Part shown: positions 33,685 through 44,715 of the stretch, piece after piece
Layout of the letters: every line of letters begins with the position of its first letter
Position numbering within the stretch: position 1 is the first letter of the stretch
From: Congeria kusceri
Taxonomy: Eukaryota; Mollusca; Bivalvia; Myida; Dreissenidae
NCBI GenBank assembly: GCA_027627225.1
Contig: CM051030.1
Span: 28,411,927-28,475,926, forward strand
Reading direction: 5' to 3'
Length of the DNA: 64,000 nucleotides
Translations under genes and position numbers: made by a program
Notes under the pieces: generated by a model
The model's input: the letters and a program-made list of their open reading frames with translations, nothing else
The model's database searches: none
Told to the model about the DNA's origin: nothing

Positions 33685-33687
33685 TTA

Positions 33688-34028
33688 TGTCAACGTCAAC
33701 CTCGTCGAACACGTGTGTTAACTACCAATCGGGTAATTCTATAGGATTAACGGTTCTCCTTTAATGACTTTTGTATTGAGTATTGCTTTTCTTTTCCAAA
33801 GCACGCAAATTATTATTTAATAGAAACCTTTGTGTGATGCATTTGTTTATAATACAAATAACACAAGCGAAACGGCCAAAGGCGATATACATGGGATATA
33901 AATATTGAAGTCTAAAAAAGAACGAGTTGCATGAAACGTATTTTTTTCTGTCGATAATATATTTGTCCGACTAATAAATCATGCAAGCCGTTATTTTTTT
34001 TACAGATATATATAATACATAGCTGGCG
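33688..34028. other. no gene seen
   Basis: AT-rich spacer between the Harbinger and the SINE. Confidence 0.4.
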
Positions 34029-34338
34029 GGAGACCGGGCCTTTGTGGTGGATCCGTGGTCTTGTATTAACGCACTGGCTTCACAACCCAGGGGCTGCAGG
34101 TGCGAGCCCCCGCTACATCCTAACATACTAATTCGTCTTTCGCATGACGAGGTGCAGGGTACTGGTTGGTTCTTCACACCGGGCACAAAAAGACCCATGG
34201 TCGCCTCTGGAACTGGGCTTCTCCTGTATATTGCACTATGCCCCGTACCCAACTAACAAGGCTTCTGTGGACAATGGCCGTATGGGAGAGAATCCCGCTG
34301 CACTCGATAATAATGTACTATACACACGGAGACCGGGC
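34029..34338 (+). mobile_element. tRNA-derived SINE with 11-bp target duplication
   Basis: GGAGACCGGGC occurs at 34029-34039 and 34328-34338, bracketing 288 bp. The head (34040-34115) is tRNA-like: GTGGTCTTGTATTAACGC fits an A box (compare GTGGTCTAGTGGTTAACGC) and AGGTGCGAGCCC a B box. The rest is GC-richer than the surroundings and ends in TAATAATGTACTATACACA. The three overlapping frames at 34044-34414 are by-products of this element. Confidence 0.7.
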
Positions 34339-37300
34339 TGAGCTGCTAACGAACATGCAGAGTGACAAGACTGCCTTAAGTGGTGCCCTAACACAGAATA
34401 TGGAGCTCCATTAGCAGCTTGCTGAACTGCAGAACGGTTTTGTGAAAATGGTATGCATTTATCACGTGACCATTAAATTGTCTTTAGCGATAAAGTAAGT
34501 GGTTTCTGAATCGTTGCATAAAATATGGGTTCCTAATATGCCGTTTACATGTAAGAAACCGATCAAAGCAGATCAAATATAGTTTGTACGTACAATGCTT
34601 ATTGTCACTACGGTAACACTGTTTGTGACGACGGTCAGCATGTTGTAAGTAAACTGAATGATGATGATGATGATGATGATGGTGATGATGATTACAAAAA
34701 ATACATCCGCTACAAATAGTATTTACTCTTCATATTCGATTAAACAACCTTCATTTGACTGATTACACTGTCGCTTGGAAAGGACCTCAAAACCTTGACA
34801 TATTCAAGTCATACAGTGCACATACACGAAACTATTTGCAAAATATACCTGTCAGTTTTATTTGGGCGATATTATAGTTTAAAATTATATGTATGGTGCA
34901 TAATAGTACTACTTGTCATTTTAGAAACCGCTGCGTTTATAATAATGCAACACATTTTGTGAAAAAATATGACACAATTTCTGATAACAAGATAATATCA
35001 CGTTTCAAAACCTATTTTACGAATTCTTTGTCGTTTCAACATGCATGTGTTCTACAATATTTAGGTATCTAGTCGTTAAAATGACATCGCACGAATAGTT
35101 AATTTAGGAAACAGGATATTGCATTCACTGCTGCGTAATATAATATAAAAATGTCCAATTTATATCCGTCACTGGCGTCTATAAACAGGGCAATGCAAGG
35201 TATTTGCATTTTTATAGATTAGTATAGTATCGGTTACTAGCCACCAAGAAGTAGTTTTATGACATAAATGTTTTAGTACGTTTGTATAATGTCTAATGTC
35301 TTGTTTTTGACACCTCTGACCTCAGTCTGCTGGTAAAATAAATGAACGACAAAATAAACTTACCACAAAATCGAAAACAGTTATGCTTAAGGAAGTAATG
35401 TAATAGTTGTGTAATAAACATGACAAGTAAACATTAGAGAGTGTTTTTCGCCTTACTCAGGTCTCAAGCATTTGGACACTGCTTATGTTTCATTGATTAT
35501 GTTTTCGTAATTGATGTTTTCGATGTTGTTGTATCTTGCATATAGGTAACACTATATAATAAGTCTTGTGAAAAGGAGTCTATCCCCATCGACTGTTAGT
35601 CCATGACTCAAGAGAAACACGTTACTGTTGGTATATACCGATACAAGGCTTACGTTTAAGCAATTATAATGCCCTAACATGAGTATACACGTTAACCAAT
35701 GAGGTACTTCGTAGGTTGAGCAAACATTTCTGGAATTAATATGACCTTACACCACCTTCAAATGCATGCAGCAGCAATAAAAATATCTTAGCTTGAATCA
35801 CTGTTAAGTTGTCGACTGATAGAGTGTCATATTAATGACAATTTATGTATTGCAAAAGACCATAATGTATGCAACTGCATTTACGGGACTTATATTTATA
35901 GTGTCATATGAATGATAATATTTAACACTCAAGCGTTAAACAATGAAGCTGACGTAGCGTTAATCGTTGCATACTGACTATGTTAAAGATGAGTGACATA
36001 TTTACCACTATTATTAACCTAACCACTCACAATGGGTGGTTTTAAGCCAAACTTTAATGCAGACGTCTACTGTTTCTATTACTTGTTCAGAGATTGTTAT
36101 CCTACATTTTGTACAATGACACCTACTATGGGGTATATTGTTTATTGTTAACACGTGTTAGGTCAATTACTGTTTAATATAAGATACCATCTGCCCTTTT
36201 AGTATAATATGCAATTTTTATATAACCCATTTTCAGTACCTGTGGAGGTAGACGGTATTATTTATTTAATCTCCGTCTAACAGGATGTCTTCCTAAAGAT
36301 TTTAGCTGGGTCATAGCCAAAGTGCATTTTTACATCCTTAATCTCAAGTAACTTGGCAACCTATTAAAAATATTGTACAGCTTTTTTTCAGAGTCTTGTG
36401 ACAGTTAAGATAGACTGAAATGCATATATTTACATCATTGATCTCAAGTTACTTGGCAATTTATTACAGAGATTGCATTGCTATTATGCTGTGACAGTTA
36501 GAAAGACACATTACAAATTACTTACTCTTAATGTAAACAAGGTCACAGTGCTATACATAGGTTTTATAATATAAATTATTTGACACATAATATTTTAAAT
36601 ATGGGATGTTAACAAATATCTCGTTCAAGAAAAATATTTACAAACTAAAAGTTCATCGAACGTCTCGTTAATTTTATATCAGTTTAACAAACAAATGCAT
36701 GCTGTCTTTTAAAGAAACGTTTTGATACTATATTGAATGCCTTGATATTTAAATCTCGCTTATACCATGCATGAAATGTTGAAAATATTCTCCGTATAAA
36801 CTAATCAGTTGATATGTTTTACTTGCTCGTTATATCAATATAAAACAGGAAATGCCAATGTCTGTATAAATGTCATATGTATCAAAGTATAAACGCGATT
36901 TTGAAAAGCTGTTATCAAAGTGATCAAAGACACTCGTCATAATCTTGTTTCCATGCTACTCTTTGTGAATATGAATGACCTTCAAAATGCCGGGGACTAG
37001 GACTTGTTACTCCCCATATTATATTATTTATTTAAAAAAATCAAATTATTACGTTTATGCTAATTTTCATTTTTAAGCTGTCAATCACATATAGTTAATA
37101 ATCTAACAGTCGTTAAATATGTTTCAACCTGCACACCCTAAAATATAGTTGCGTTCACTGATAACTATAGTTAATTGGTTAGACAAAGTGTAAAATAAAA
37201 TTAGATTTAATAGCATACTTATGAATGGGACATTTGCAAGATGTATGCACAGTGGATTTAGACAGATATTTCCAAAACTTCACACAGTGTAAAACATAGC

Positions 37301-38814
37301 ATGTTTAATAATACATGTGCAGTTCATGATTAAGACAAATTATATAGAACACATAACTAAAACAGTAGTTACATTCCTTACAACTGAACAGTCACCTTTG
37401 TTTGTCTTTATAAGAGCAAAGCCAAATAAATTAAAATGTGTTTAACACATTGCTAGTAAATAGGATAAGATATTAACTTAGTGCATCTCGAGCGAGTCTA
37501 TTTTTCATAGTTTGTATTTGAAAGAATAACATTCATATAGTACAAGGACACACAAAAAATGTTGATAATTGGGTTTCGGATTGTATTACCTCATCAGCAT
37601 ACACTGTTTCTCTATAACGCATGTTTTTGACAGAGCAGATTGTTAGTGTAGTGCTCCATTACAATGAAACATAGATAAACCTGTTAACACATCCATTAAC
37701 ACAAGCATTTAATTTCTTTTTTTTAACTGCATTCCTTTAATCAGCTATATTCAGATAAGTCAACGACAGTTTAACACGAGTACCATGATGTCCCGAAGCG
37801 TTAACCTGCGTACTGGCTATGACTGAGCTCAGTTCGGACATCTGAACGCCATCGTCTGACCCGCGACAGCCAGATCACTTCTGTTATTAACCTGTCAATT
37901 AACAAGCGCGATATAGATGCCTGTTGGACCTATTACTGTTCTCGACTTGACTATGGACAGACGCAATACTGATCAGTGTCTGGCCTACTTCTGTTTTTTA
38001 CTCGGATATGGACAGATGCAATGCAGATGCATGTCCAATCGAATCAGTTGTGAATATGATGAACATGACTAACGCCGCAAACATTGCACAGGGAATCTAT
38101 CAAAACATCGGAAAAGGGCCGAATGAACACCGACCAACCGAAAATTTCGTAATGCAATTCTTCCTGATAAATCGGTAGACAGCAAACACACGTTGCTATG
38201 TCCAGGTTAATGCCGCGGTTAATGCCAGGTGATTTTTTTGTAATCTCTATATCCTGACCAATACCATGATATTGGGAACACTAAATAGATTCCTGGGTTA
38301 ATGTAAATTGGGCATTAAAACAATCCCCATCATCCCCATCGTTGAAAAATTGAACTCATTTATGAACCAAAGACATTGTGTTTTAATGGAAATAACTCAG
38401 GTGCTTATGTTCAATTCCGGGCAACTTTTGAATGTGTTCACGATCACATGGTTATACACAAATTGTGCATACTGGGTGGAGATTGGGTAAAAAAATAGGT
38501 TTATCCTGCAAACTGTCCATTTTTTGTGTCTGTCTTACAAACGCAATTATATTCACGATGTTTGCGCTGCGGTTCTTGGCTTATTCTGCGATCTTATGGT
38601 CATACCAAAGCTGTGCACGACTGTAAATATTAAATGAAAAATGCAGTGCATGTGTGCATTATTATCTCATGTAAAGGAGAACATAGTTCTGGTGTGGCTG
38701 TTCTGATCAGGCCCATGAGTTAACCCAATAGAATAAAGAGTGCTCGACTGAATGAAACGTGGAGTCACTATCACGACTGCAAGCCGATTGCTGACGAATG
38801 CTAAAAATAATAAT
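34339..38814. other. gene-poor AT-rich region with minor tandem repeats
   Basis: No exon or known element recognised. It contains a (GATGAT)n tract at about 34660-34690, two copies of a ~110-bp repeat (36310-36400 and 36415-36505, sharing CTCAAGTAACTTGGCAA-like and TGTGACAGTTA words), and a ~65-bp degenerate repeat at 37869-38035 (ACTTCTGTT and TATGGACAGA words). The transition at 37780-38220 is less AT-rich than its flanks. Confidence 0.4.
36310..36505 (+). repeat. two-copy tandem repeat, about 110 bp
   Basis: Both halves share TTTACATC, GATCTCAAGT, ACTTGGCAA and TGTGACAGTTA in the same order. Confidence 0.55.
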
Positions 38815-38839
38815 TAATGATAATACAAATAATAATACA

Positions 38840-38876
<37 letters not shown>

Positions 38877-38877
38877 G

Positions 38878-38908
<31 letters not shown>

Positions 38909-38937
38909 GATAATAATAATAATAATAATAATAACAT
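38815..38937. repeat. (AAT)n microsatellite
   Basis: Long AAT/ATA trinucleotide tract with a few interruptions. The Leu-rich minus-strand frame across it is a translation of the repeat. Confidence 0.9.
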
Positions 38938-39280
38938 CATCCGGTATAAGGCCTGACTAGTGGTTTACTAGCATTAGAAATTATACATTCTGAAAAAGTT
39001 TATACTATCAGACTTCTTTGTTCAAATTGCATTTCAAAGCAATATTGTTAATCCGCAAAGGAATGCACATATTAAAAATATGCGTTGTCTATAAATGCGA
39101 TGTTTTTGCATGCAAGCTTAATTTTATATTCTAAAAAAACCTCAGATATCAATTTAAAATGATTTACTTGTGCTGCGCTTATAACGCAATTTCACGAATC
39201 AAGACGCGATATCAATAACAAATGAACTTGGCACGAATTCTATAATAACACGAGCATTTAGATTGGTAATTTTTTTTATG

Positions 39281-39345
39281 GTGGCGGTGGTGATGATGAT
39301 GATGATGAGGAGGAGGAGGATTATCATCATCATCATAATCATTAA
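39281..39345. repeat. compound GGT/GAT/GAG microsatellite
   Basis: GGTGGCGGTGGTGATGATG followed by GAGGAGGAGG and ATCATCATC. Confidence 0.8.
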
Positions 39346-39960
39346 CTTTCGAGGCTAAACATTAAAATTTGTCGTTATACGTAGCAAGACGAAATTTAAT
39401 TGAAATTACAGTAACGTTATTATTCGTTGAATATCAATTTTAATTGAGTATAAAACGATCACAGGTTTGCAGTTAATTTTCGTGCATGAATATAAACAAA
39501 ATATGAAATAGTTATCTTGTTAGTATACATATTATTAGAAAACGTCCTTGTATGTATCAAACATCATCGAGTGTATAGCTTCTGTAGACAAGTGACTGGT
39601 CGTTTATAATAAATATTACAACCTTAGACAGTTTATTCTGTCCGAATTGACCAGTAGATACGTGTCAATCAAGGATCGAGTTGACCAATTTGGGGTTTAT
39701 ATTTCTGTGGTAAATAATAGCACATGGTTGCTTAATCCAATCAATTAACTTAAAATCCTTAAAATCCAGAAACGAGGAGCGATCTATGTTCGTCTATTAA
39801 ATTGTTCAAATTGCATCACCCAAGCAATAATATTATTCCGCAAAAGAACGAACGTATTAAATTGCCTATAAAAACGATAAAATTATATATCTTAGAAATA
39901 CTGACATTTTTATTAAAAATAATTGCTGTTACACATTATTAGTGCATATACTACTACCTC

Positions 39961-40185
39961 ATGAATAAAAACATGACGAATATGATAAATATGAATATGA
40001 ATATAATGATAATGATGAGTATGATGAATATGATGATAATGATGAATATAATGATAATGATGATGATGATGATGATGATGATAATGATGATCGTGGTGAT
40101 GGATGTGATGATGATGAGGAGGAGGAGGATTATGGTGGTGGTTGTGGTGGTGGTAGTGTGGTGGTGGTGATGATGATGAAGAAAC
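39961..40185. repeat. compound ATG/GATA/GGT microsatellite
   Basis: Units of ATGAT, GATGATG, GAGGAGG and GTGGTGG in succession. The Met-rich and His-rich frames on the two strands are translations of it. Confidence 0.9.
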
Positions 40186-40269
40186 CGATACCAATTTGGG
40201 TAATAAACTTTAGAACATAAAAATAAAATATGTGTATATACTGTGCAGTCAATTTTCTGGAATAATTAT

Positions 40270-40600
40270 AAGTAGTAGTAGAAGTAGTAGTAGTAGTTGT
40301 TGTTGTAGCAGTAGTAGTAGTAATATTAGTAGTAGTAGTAGTAGCAGTAGCTGTTGTTGTTGTTGCTGTTGTTTTAGTAGTTGTAGTAGTAGTTCTTGTT
40401 GTAGTTATAGTTTTAATGGTAGTAGTTGTTGTTGTTGGTGTAGTAGTAGTAATTGTTGTAGTAGTAGTAGTCGAAGCAGTAACAGTAGTAGGAGTAGCAG
40501 TATCAGCACAGTAGCAGCCGCTGACGCCGCCGTCTTCGTCGTCGTCATCCTGGTAGCAGCACCAGTTGAAGTAGTAGTAGTAGTAGTTGTTGTTGTTGTA

Positions 40601-40675
<75 letters not shown>

Positions 40676-40755
40676 CGAGTAGTTGTTGTTGTTGTTGTAG
40701 TAGTAGTTGTTGTTGTGTTGTTGTTGTTATTGCTGCTGTTGTAGCAGTAGTAGAC
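40270..40755. repeat. compound (TAG)n/(TTG)n microsatellite, about 490 bp
   Basis: Long runs of AGT and TTG units; the purest block is (TAG)n at about 40610-40675. A short GC-rich insert (GCCGCTGACGCCGCCGTC) lies at 40515-40535. The Ser/Val/Leu-rich frames are artefacts. Confidence 0.9.
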
Positions 40756-40939
40756 TTTGTACAGAAAGCCAAGACGCGATGTCTATAAAAATGAACTTAA
40801 GAAATATTCTTTATATAATGGGATTTGAGTTTTATATTTAGCAGCGCTCATACTGTAACCTGTGGATGCATTTACTTTTATTTTGTTGTTTAATTGGAAT
40901 TCATCTGAGAATGAAAATAGCATATATGAAGATGGACAT

Positions 40940-41010
40940 GTTGATGCTGTTGTTGTTGACAATGATGATGATTATTATTATTGTGGTGATGATTATTATT
41001 ATTATTGTGG
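40940..41010. repeat. TTG/ATT/GAT microsatellite
   Basis: Short runs of GTTGTTG, GATGATGATT and ATTATTATT. Confidence 0.7.
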
Positions 41011-41995
41011 AGATGTGTTTGGTTTCATCATATTGACATGATTTAATGAAAAGAATTGCAAAATCATTGTTTTAGTAAAATCGTTGGCATTTTACCCACT
41101 TCATTCTGGATACACTTTTGTATGACTACATTTTTCTCTGTATGGTTATTGTTTTTGTTAAAATATATTGCTGATATTGTACATTAGATACTATAAAGTT
41201 ATACTTTTCTGAAAGAGAATTAACTTCCCTTTATTAAAGATATTGTTTTAGTCACATGTTAAAATAAATGATTTATTAACAATTAATTGTGTTTGATAAA
41301 AGAAAATTAAATTACAATGATCTGAACAATTGTTTCTTTGCTCAAACTATTTTATTATCTTTCAAAAAGATAACAAACTGCTTATCATTCAAATCTCAGA
41401 TTAAGCAGCTATTAATCTATAGCCCCTTGACATCTGTTTTGGTACATGTATGCCCCCACTTGGGAGGGAACAGAAAGCAAGTGTGCTAGTTGTAAAAACG
41501 CGGCTGTTACAATGCGTTACCGCAATATATATTGTTTATTTATTATGCCACTTAATATGATAATATTTGTTGAAATTAGTTGGAAAATAATATGTTTTGT
41601 ACCAATAAATGTAGTTTTATAGCCCCCAAACAAGGTTACGCAAATTCAAAGTTCAGATGCCTTTATTTATATTTATCCCACAAATCACACACATTTGGCT
41701 GTCATAATTAAATATTGCATTATTATTTACCATGATTTTGCAGCACTTAACGCAGAATTAAATTTGCTTTAACTCACACATTGACATGGCCAAGCCACCT
41801 ATATCAGATTGACCTGAAAATAAACAATAATAGTTGAGCATTTCAGAAAATATTTCCTTTTAGGAAGTGCATTATCAATGTGTTTTGTTTGAAATTGTCT
41901 TTAATTTGAATTCTACTCGGCAAAATAAATGCCCATTTTTTCGAATAGATTAAGAAACTTTTAAAATGAACATAGGGTAAATCATACAAATAATA
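41011..41995. other. no gene seen
   Basis: AT-rich. A word AAATAAATGCCCATTTTT at about 41921 resembles the 3' ends of the elements at 47843 and 48478 and may be the end of a third, eroded copy. Confidence 0.4.
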
Positions 41996-42176
41996 TTTTA
42001 TGAACACATACATTGTTTTATGTCATTGTTCACGTAAATTGTTTAGTGCAAGTTAACCTTTGCTCAGGAGTAAATATTCAATGGCATACGAGTGTTTTAT
42101 CACGTGATGTTAATCAAACAATCAGAATACGTAGATCTCATTGTTTACCTTATATTTGGTGCAGGCGGATGCCTCA

Positions 42177-42423
42177 GGCGTAAAAAATGTTTGTTTGAGG
42201 TAACATGCCGAAAAAAATTAGGGTAGGTAGGTCGGGATTTTTTTTTTTTTTTTTAAATGGTCAACTTGAAGATTCTGAAACAGAAAATATATTCAAAACA
42301 TATCAGTAATGAAAAAGGTAAATAAAACAAAAATCAATCTGACAAACCCAATAAAATGTTCTAGGGTCGGGTCATTTTTTAGGGTAGGTCGGGTTACCTC
42401 AAACAAACATATTATTTTTGCGA
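42177..42423. mobile_element. 247-bp MITE with documented empty site
   Basis: An 18-bp inverted pair ATGTTTGTTTGAGGTAAC (42187-42204) and GTTACCTCAAACAAACAT (42393-42410) is perfect, with outer bases (GGCGTAAAAA / ATTTTTGCGA) partly matching. It is flanked by CTCA at 42173-42176 and 42424-42427. The other copy of the host element reads GCCTCACCATTTT at 48021-48033 with one CTCA, i.e. the uninserted state. The internal sequence has repeated AGGGTAGGTCGGG words and a T-run; non-coding. Confidence 0.85.
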
Positions 42424-42464
42424 CTCACCATTTTGCAATTCTAAAATAATAATTCAGCTGTTAA

Positions 42465-42689
42465 ATGCAGCTTTTGAGACGTGCATTTTTGCTGTTCACG
42501 AATTGTGTGACCAAAGTTCAGTACGGTTTATTATCCAAAGCTGGATCAGCATTGTGGTTTATATTACGAGATGGATCGATTTCTGAAAATACGACGTTAA
42601 AGAACAAAGGAATGAACTTTCGAATATCTCAGCGAGAATCGATGGGATTCAATATGGCTGCGACCAACAATATCATACACGCACTATAA
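42465..42689 (+). CDS. possible small ORF in the 5' part of the 5.8-kb element (74 aa)
   Basis: Starts MQLLRRAFLLFTNC and ends NMAATNNIIHAL. I do not recognise it. It follows the conserved 5' block directly and is less AT-driven than its surroundings, with a hydrophobic N-terminus (weak signal-peptide look). The short copy lacks this region, so conservation cannot be judged here. Confidence 0.25.
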   Translation: MQLLRRAFLLFTNCVTKVQYGLLSKAGSALWFILRDGSISENTTLKNKGMNFRISQRESMGFNMAATNNIIHAL

Positions 42690-42720
42690 CTGTAAACGTT
42701 CCTGTCTTCCTGTTGATTTG

Positions 42721-42849
42721 TCGCCAGGTGTGAGGAGTACTTGAGCGCCTACAAAGTACCGGAAAATACGTTGAGAAACTCGTACTGCCTGCCAAACGAT
42801 GTCGGGACTTCGCTACCGCTGCCAAAATACGTCAATTGCCAGGAATGAA
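42721..42849 (+). other. possible exon fragment, unrecognised
   Basis: A plus frame reads FVARCEEYLSAYKVPENTLR and continues NSYCLPNDVGTSLPLP to a stop. It sits next to a possible acceptor (TCGCCAG). The composition is protein-like but there is no family match I can name. Confidence 0.2.
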
Positions 42850-43197
42850 TTTGAGGATTCAGTTTGGCGTACAACAGCCTGACAGTCCATCTTTTCTGGT
42901 TGCTGTTATTCACCTTAATCGAGCCACCTACAGTTAACAAGCTAAGTAAACCCTTCTTGTTAGGGGTGACTTGTTATGCTTGTACGCCTTGTATGGCAGG
43001 TTTTATTTTGACATTATTGTCGCAAAGCAACCCGTTAATTCAGCCTTAAATTGGCTAGATATTGACGTGACATATACAATGTATACCTTACCCTGTCTGT
43101 GTTGCTATGTTTGCATTGACATAATAGTCAAATAGCAACTTGTAAATTTAGTGTATGACATTCTTGACGTTCATGCTATTTCATAGTTATTGTTTTG

Positions 43198-43330
43198 CGT
43201 GATGGATTTCATACCACACGCCACATGTTTTTATTCTTGTGCCTTTTGAGGGCGTTATTTTGCGTGATTTAGTTTACAGTTCACGCCACATTATTTTATT
43301 TCTAGGCGTGATTTAGTTTACAATTCACGC
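43198..43330 (+). repeat. three-copy hairpin repeat, GCGTGA...TCACGC
   Basis: GCGTGATTTAGTTTACA, then TTCACGC at 43262 and 43304, and a diverged copy at 43198 (GCGTGATGGATTTCATACC, then ACACGCC). Each folds as GCGTGA paired with TCACGC. Weaker relatives occur at about 43420 and 43500. Confidence 0.65.
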
Positions 43331-43611
43331 TGCATATATATATTACATCAATGCCATACTCTTACTGGAGTTGGTATTGGCCAGTTCATGATGCATTATG
43401 AAGTTTATGCCTTATCTGCGGTGATTTAAATCATACGGTGATTATGTGTGAATCGCTTAGCTTTTCACAGCACTACTAAATAACGGATATTTATTTAATT
43501 GATGTGATTTCATTCACGTCTTATATTTGCTTACTCCATTTGGCATTACAGTCAGGTACTATGACTGCCATTGCATTTTAAGTACCCAACTTACACAGCA
43601 CCTGTTTCTAG

Positions 43612-44073
43612 ATGTTGTTTTCTGGGTTTTTTAATTACATTTTCAATCCATATATTTTGAAAACGGTCAGCGGTCAGTATTCAGTATGTGTTGTTTACAC
43701 AAACACCTATTTTACATTTATATTAGTGCATGTTTTTCAGACAACACCTATCGACAGGAAGTCATCAACTTCACAGCAGGTTGCAATTTTCACCAATCGA
43801 CTGTGTCATCGAGTGCTTTGGGCAACATGGCCTCTAAAGTGGTCTCTCTTCCATCCAGGACGCATCAATCCAACGCTGACCGGATGGAAATTTCCAGTTA
43901 CCTTCCAGAAATCTCCTGGTACAACTAAGCTGTGCAAATCCTGTCTACCACCTTCAAGTTCATTAACAACCAGCCTTTGCCACATCCGGGGTTTGCAACG
44001 CATCTGTATATTACCAAAGTTCCATTGCAAACAACGTTCCATTATCAACATACAGTGTGTGTTCTGTACATAG
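43612..44073 (+). other. open frames of unclear meaning inside the 5.8-kb element
   Basis: A 153-aa frame and an overlapping frame (43686-43928) are open. The latter is more protein-like after a possible acceptor at 43740 (TTTTTCAG): NTYRQEVINFTAGCNFHQST continuing to a stop at 43928. Neither is recognised. The locally higher GC (43740-44060) hints at a former exon. Confidence 0.25.
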
Positions 44074-44715
44074 CTCCTTTAATTTGGTATGGCCATTCAC
44101 TCCGCCAAACTCACACTCACACGCATTCTTACCCTTGCGGTTTTCACGAACGCGGTTTAAACTTTCTCCACTTCACTTGCCCAGTCTTCTCACATCTTTC
44201 ACTGCCTACACATAGTCTTACTACGATATTTGCATGACCAAGTCATATAGGATATTGTCATACAATAATTTCTATGATTTCCTGTTGCATGTCTCTATTA
44301 TCAGTATACCTATATGTGCTACACCAACTTGCTGTATGCTGTTCTTGGTCACAACCCATGTTATAACTTCACCACTACACCAGCAGTTCCCATTTAATCT
44401 GACTGCCTCAAGTGTACTCGCTATACTTGTATTTGTCTTGGTTGCTTTTAACACTTTCAATCATTATCATGCCCTATATTTTATTAAACATTCACACATA
44501 CATATTGGTCTTATGCTGTAGGTTCTTCTTAACATTGTCGCGCAGTTTTATTAATACTAGCTCAGAGAAAACTATTTATGTTCTTAAATTGTTGCCATTA
44601 ATGTTTCAGTGTGTTGGTTTAATTGCTGTCACCTTTAATACATTTGTTGTTTGAAAACCAATAACATCACATGGTCCAGTTTAACAATTGTGTATGCATA
44701 TTAACCGTTCCCATT

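Larger units (their letters stand above)
28628..33687. mobile_element. PIF/Harbinger DNA transposon with both ends and both genes
   Basis: Terminal inverted repeats TGCCCAGTTTCTTTAC (28631-28646) and GTAAAGAAATTGGGCA (33669-33684) differ at one position. Similarity continues in patches to about 100 bp, including CGAATAACTCTGA against TCAGAGTTATTTACG inverted. Flanking trinucleotides are CTA and TTA, close to the TWA duplication expected for Harbinger. The 5.05-kb body holds a HARBI1-type transposase (plus) and a convergent Myb/SANT-like gene (minus), the standard two-gene layout. Both genes are damaged, so the copy is probably inactive but was once autonomous. Confidence 0.85.

Noticed and set aside
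40232..40744. 170-aa Ser/Cys/Val-rich protein
   Set aside because: Direct translation of a (TAG)n/(TTG)n microsatellite; the opposite strand gives an equally open Leu/Gln frame.
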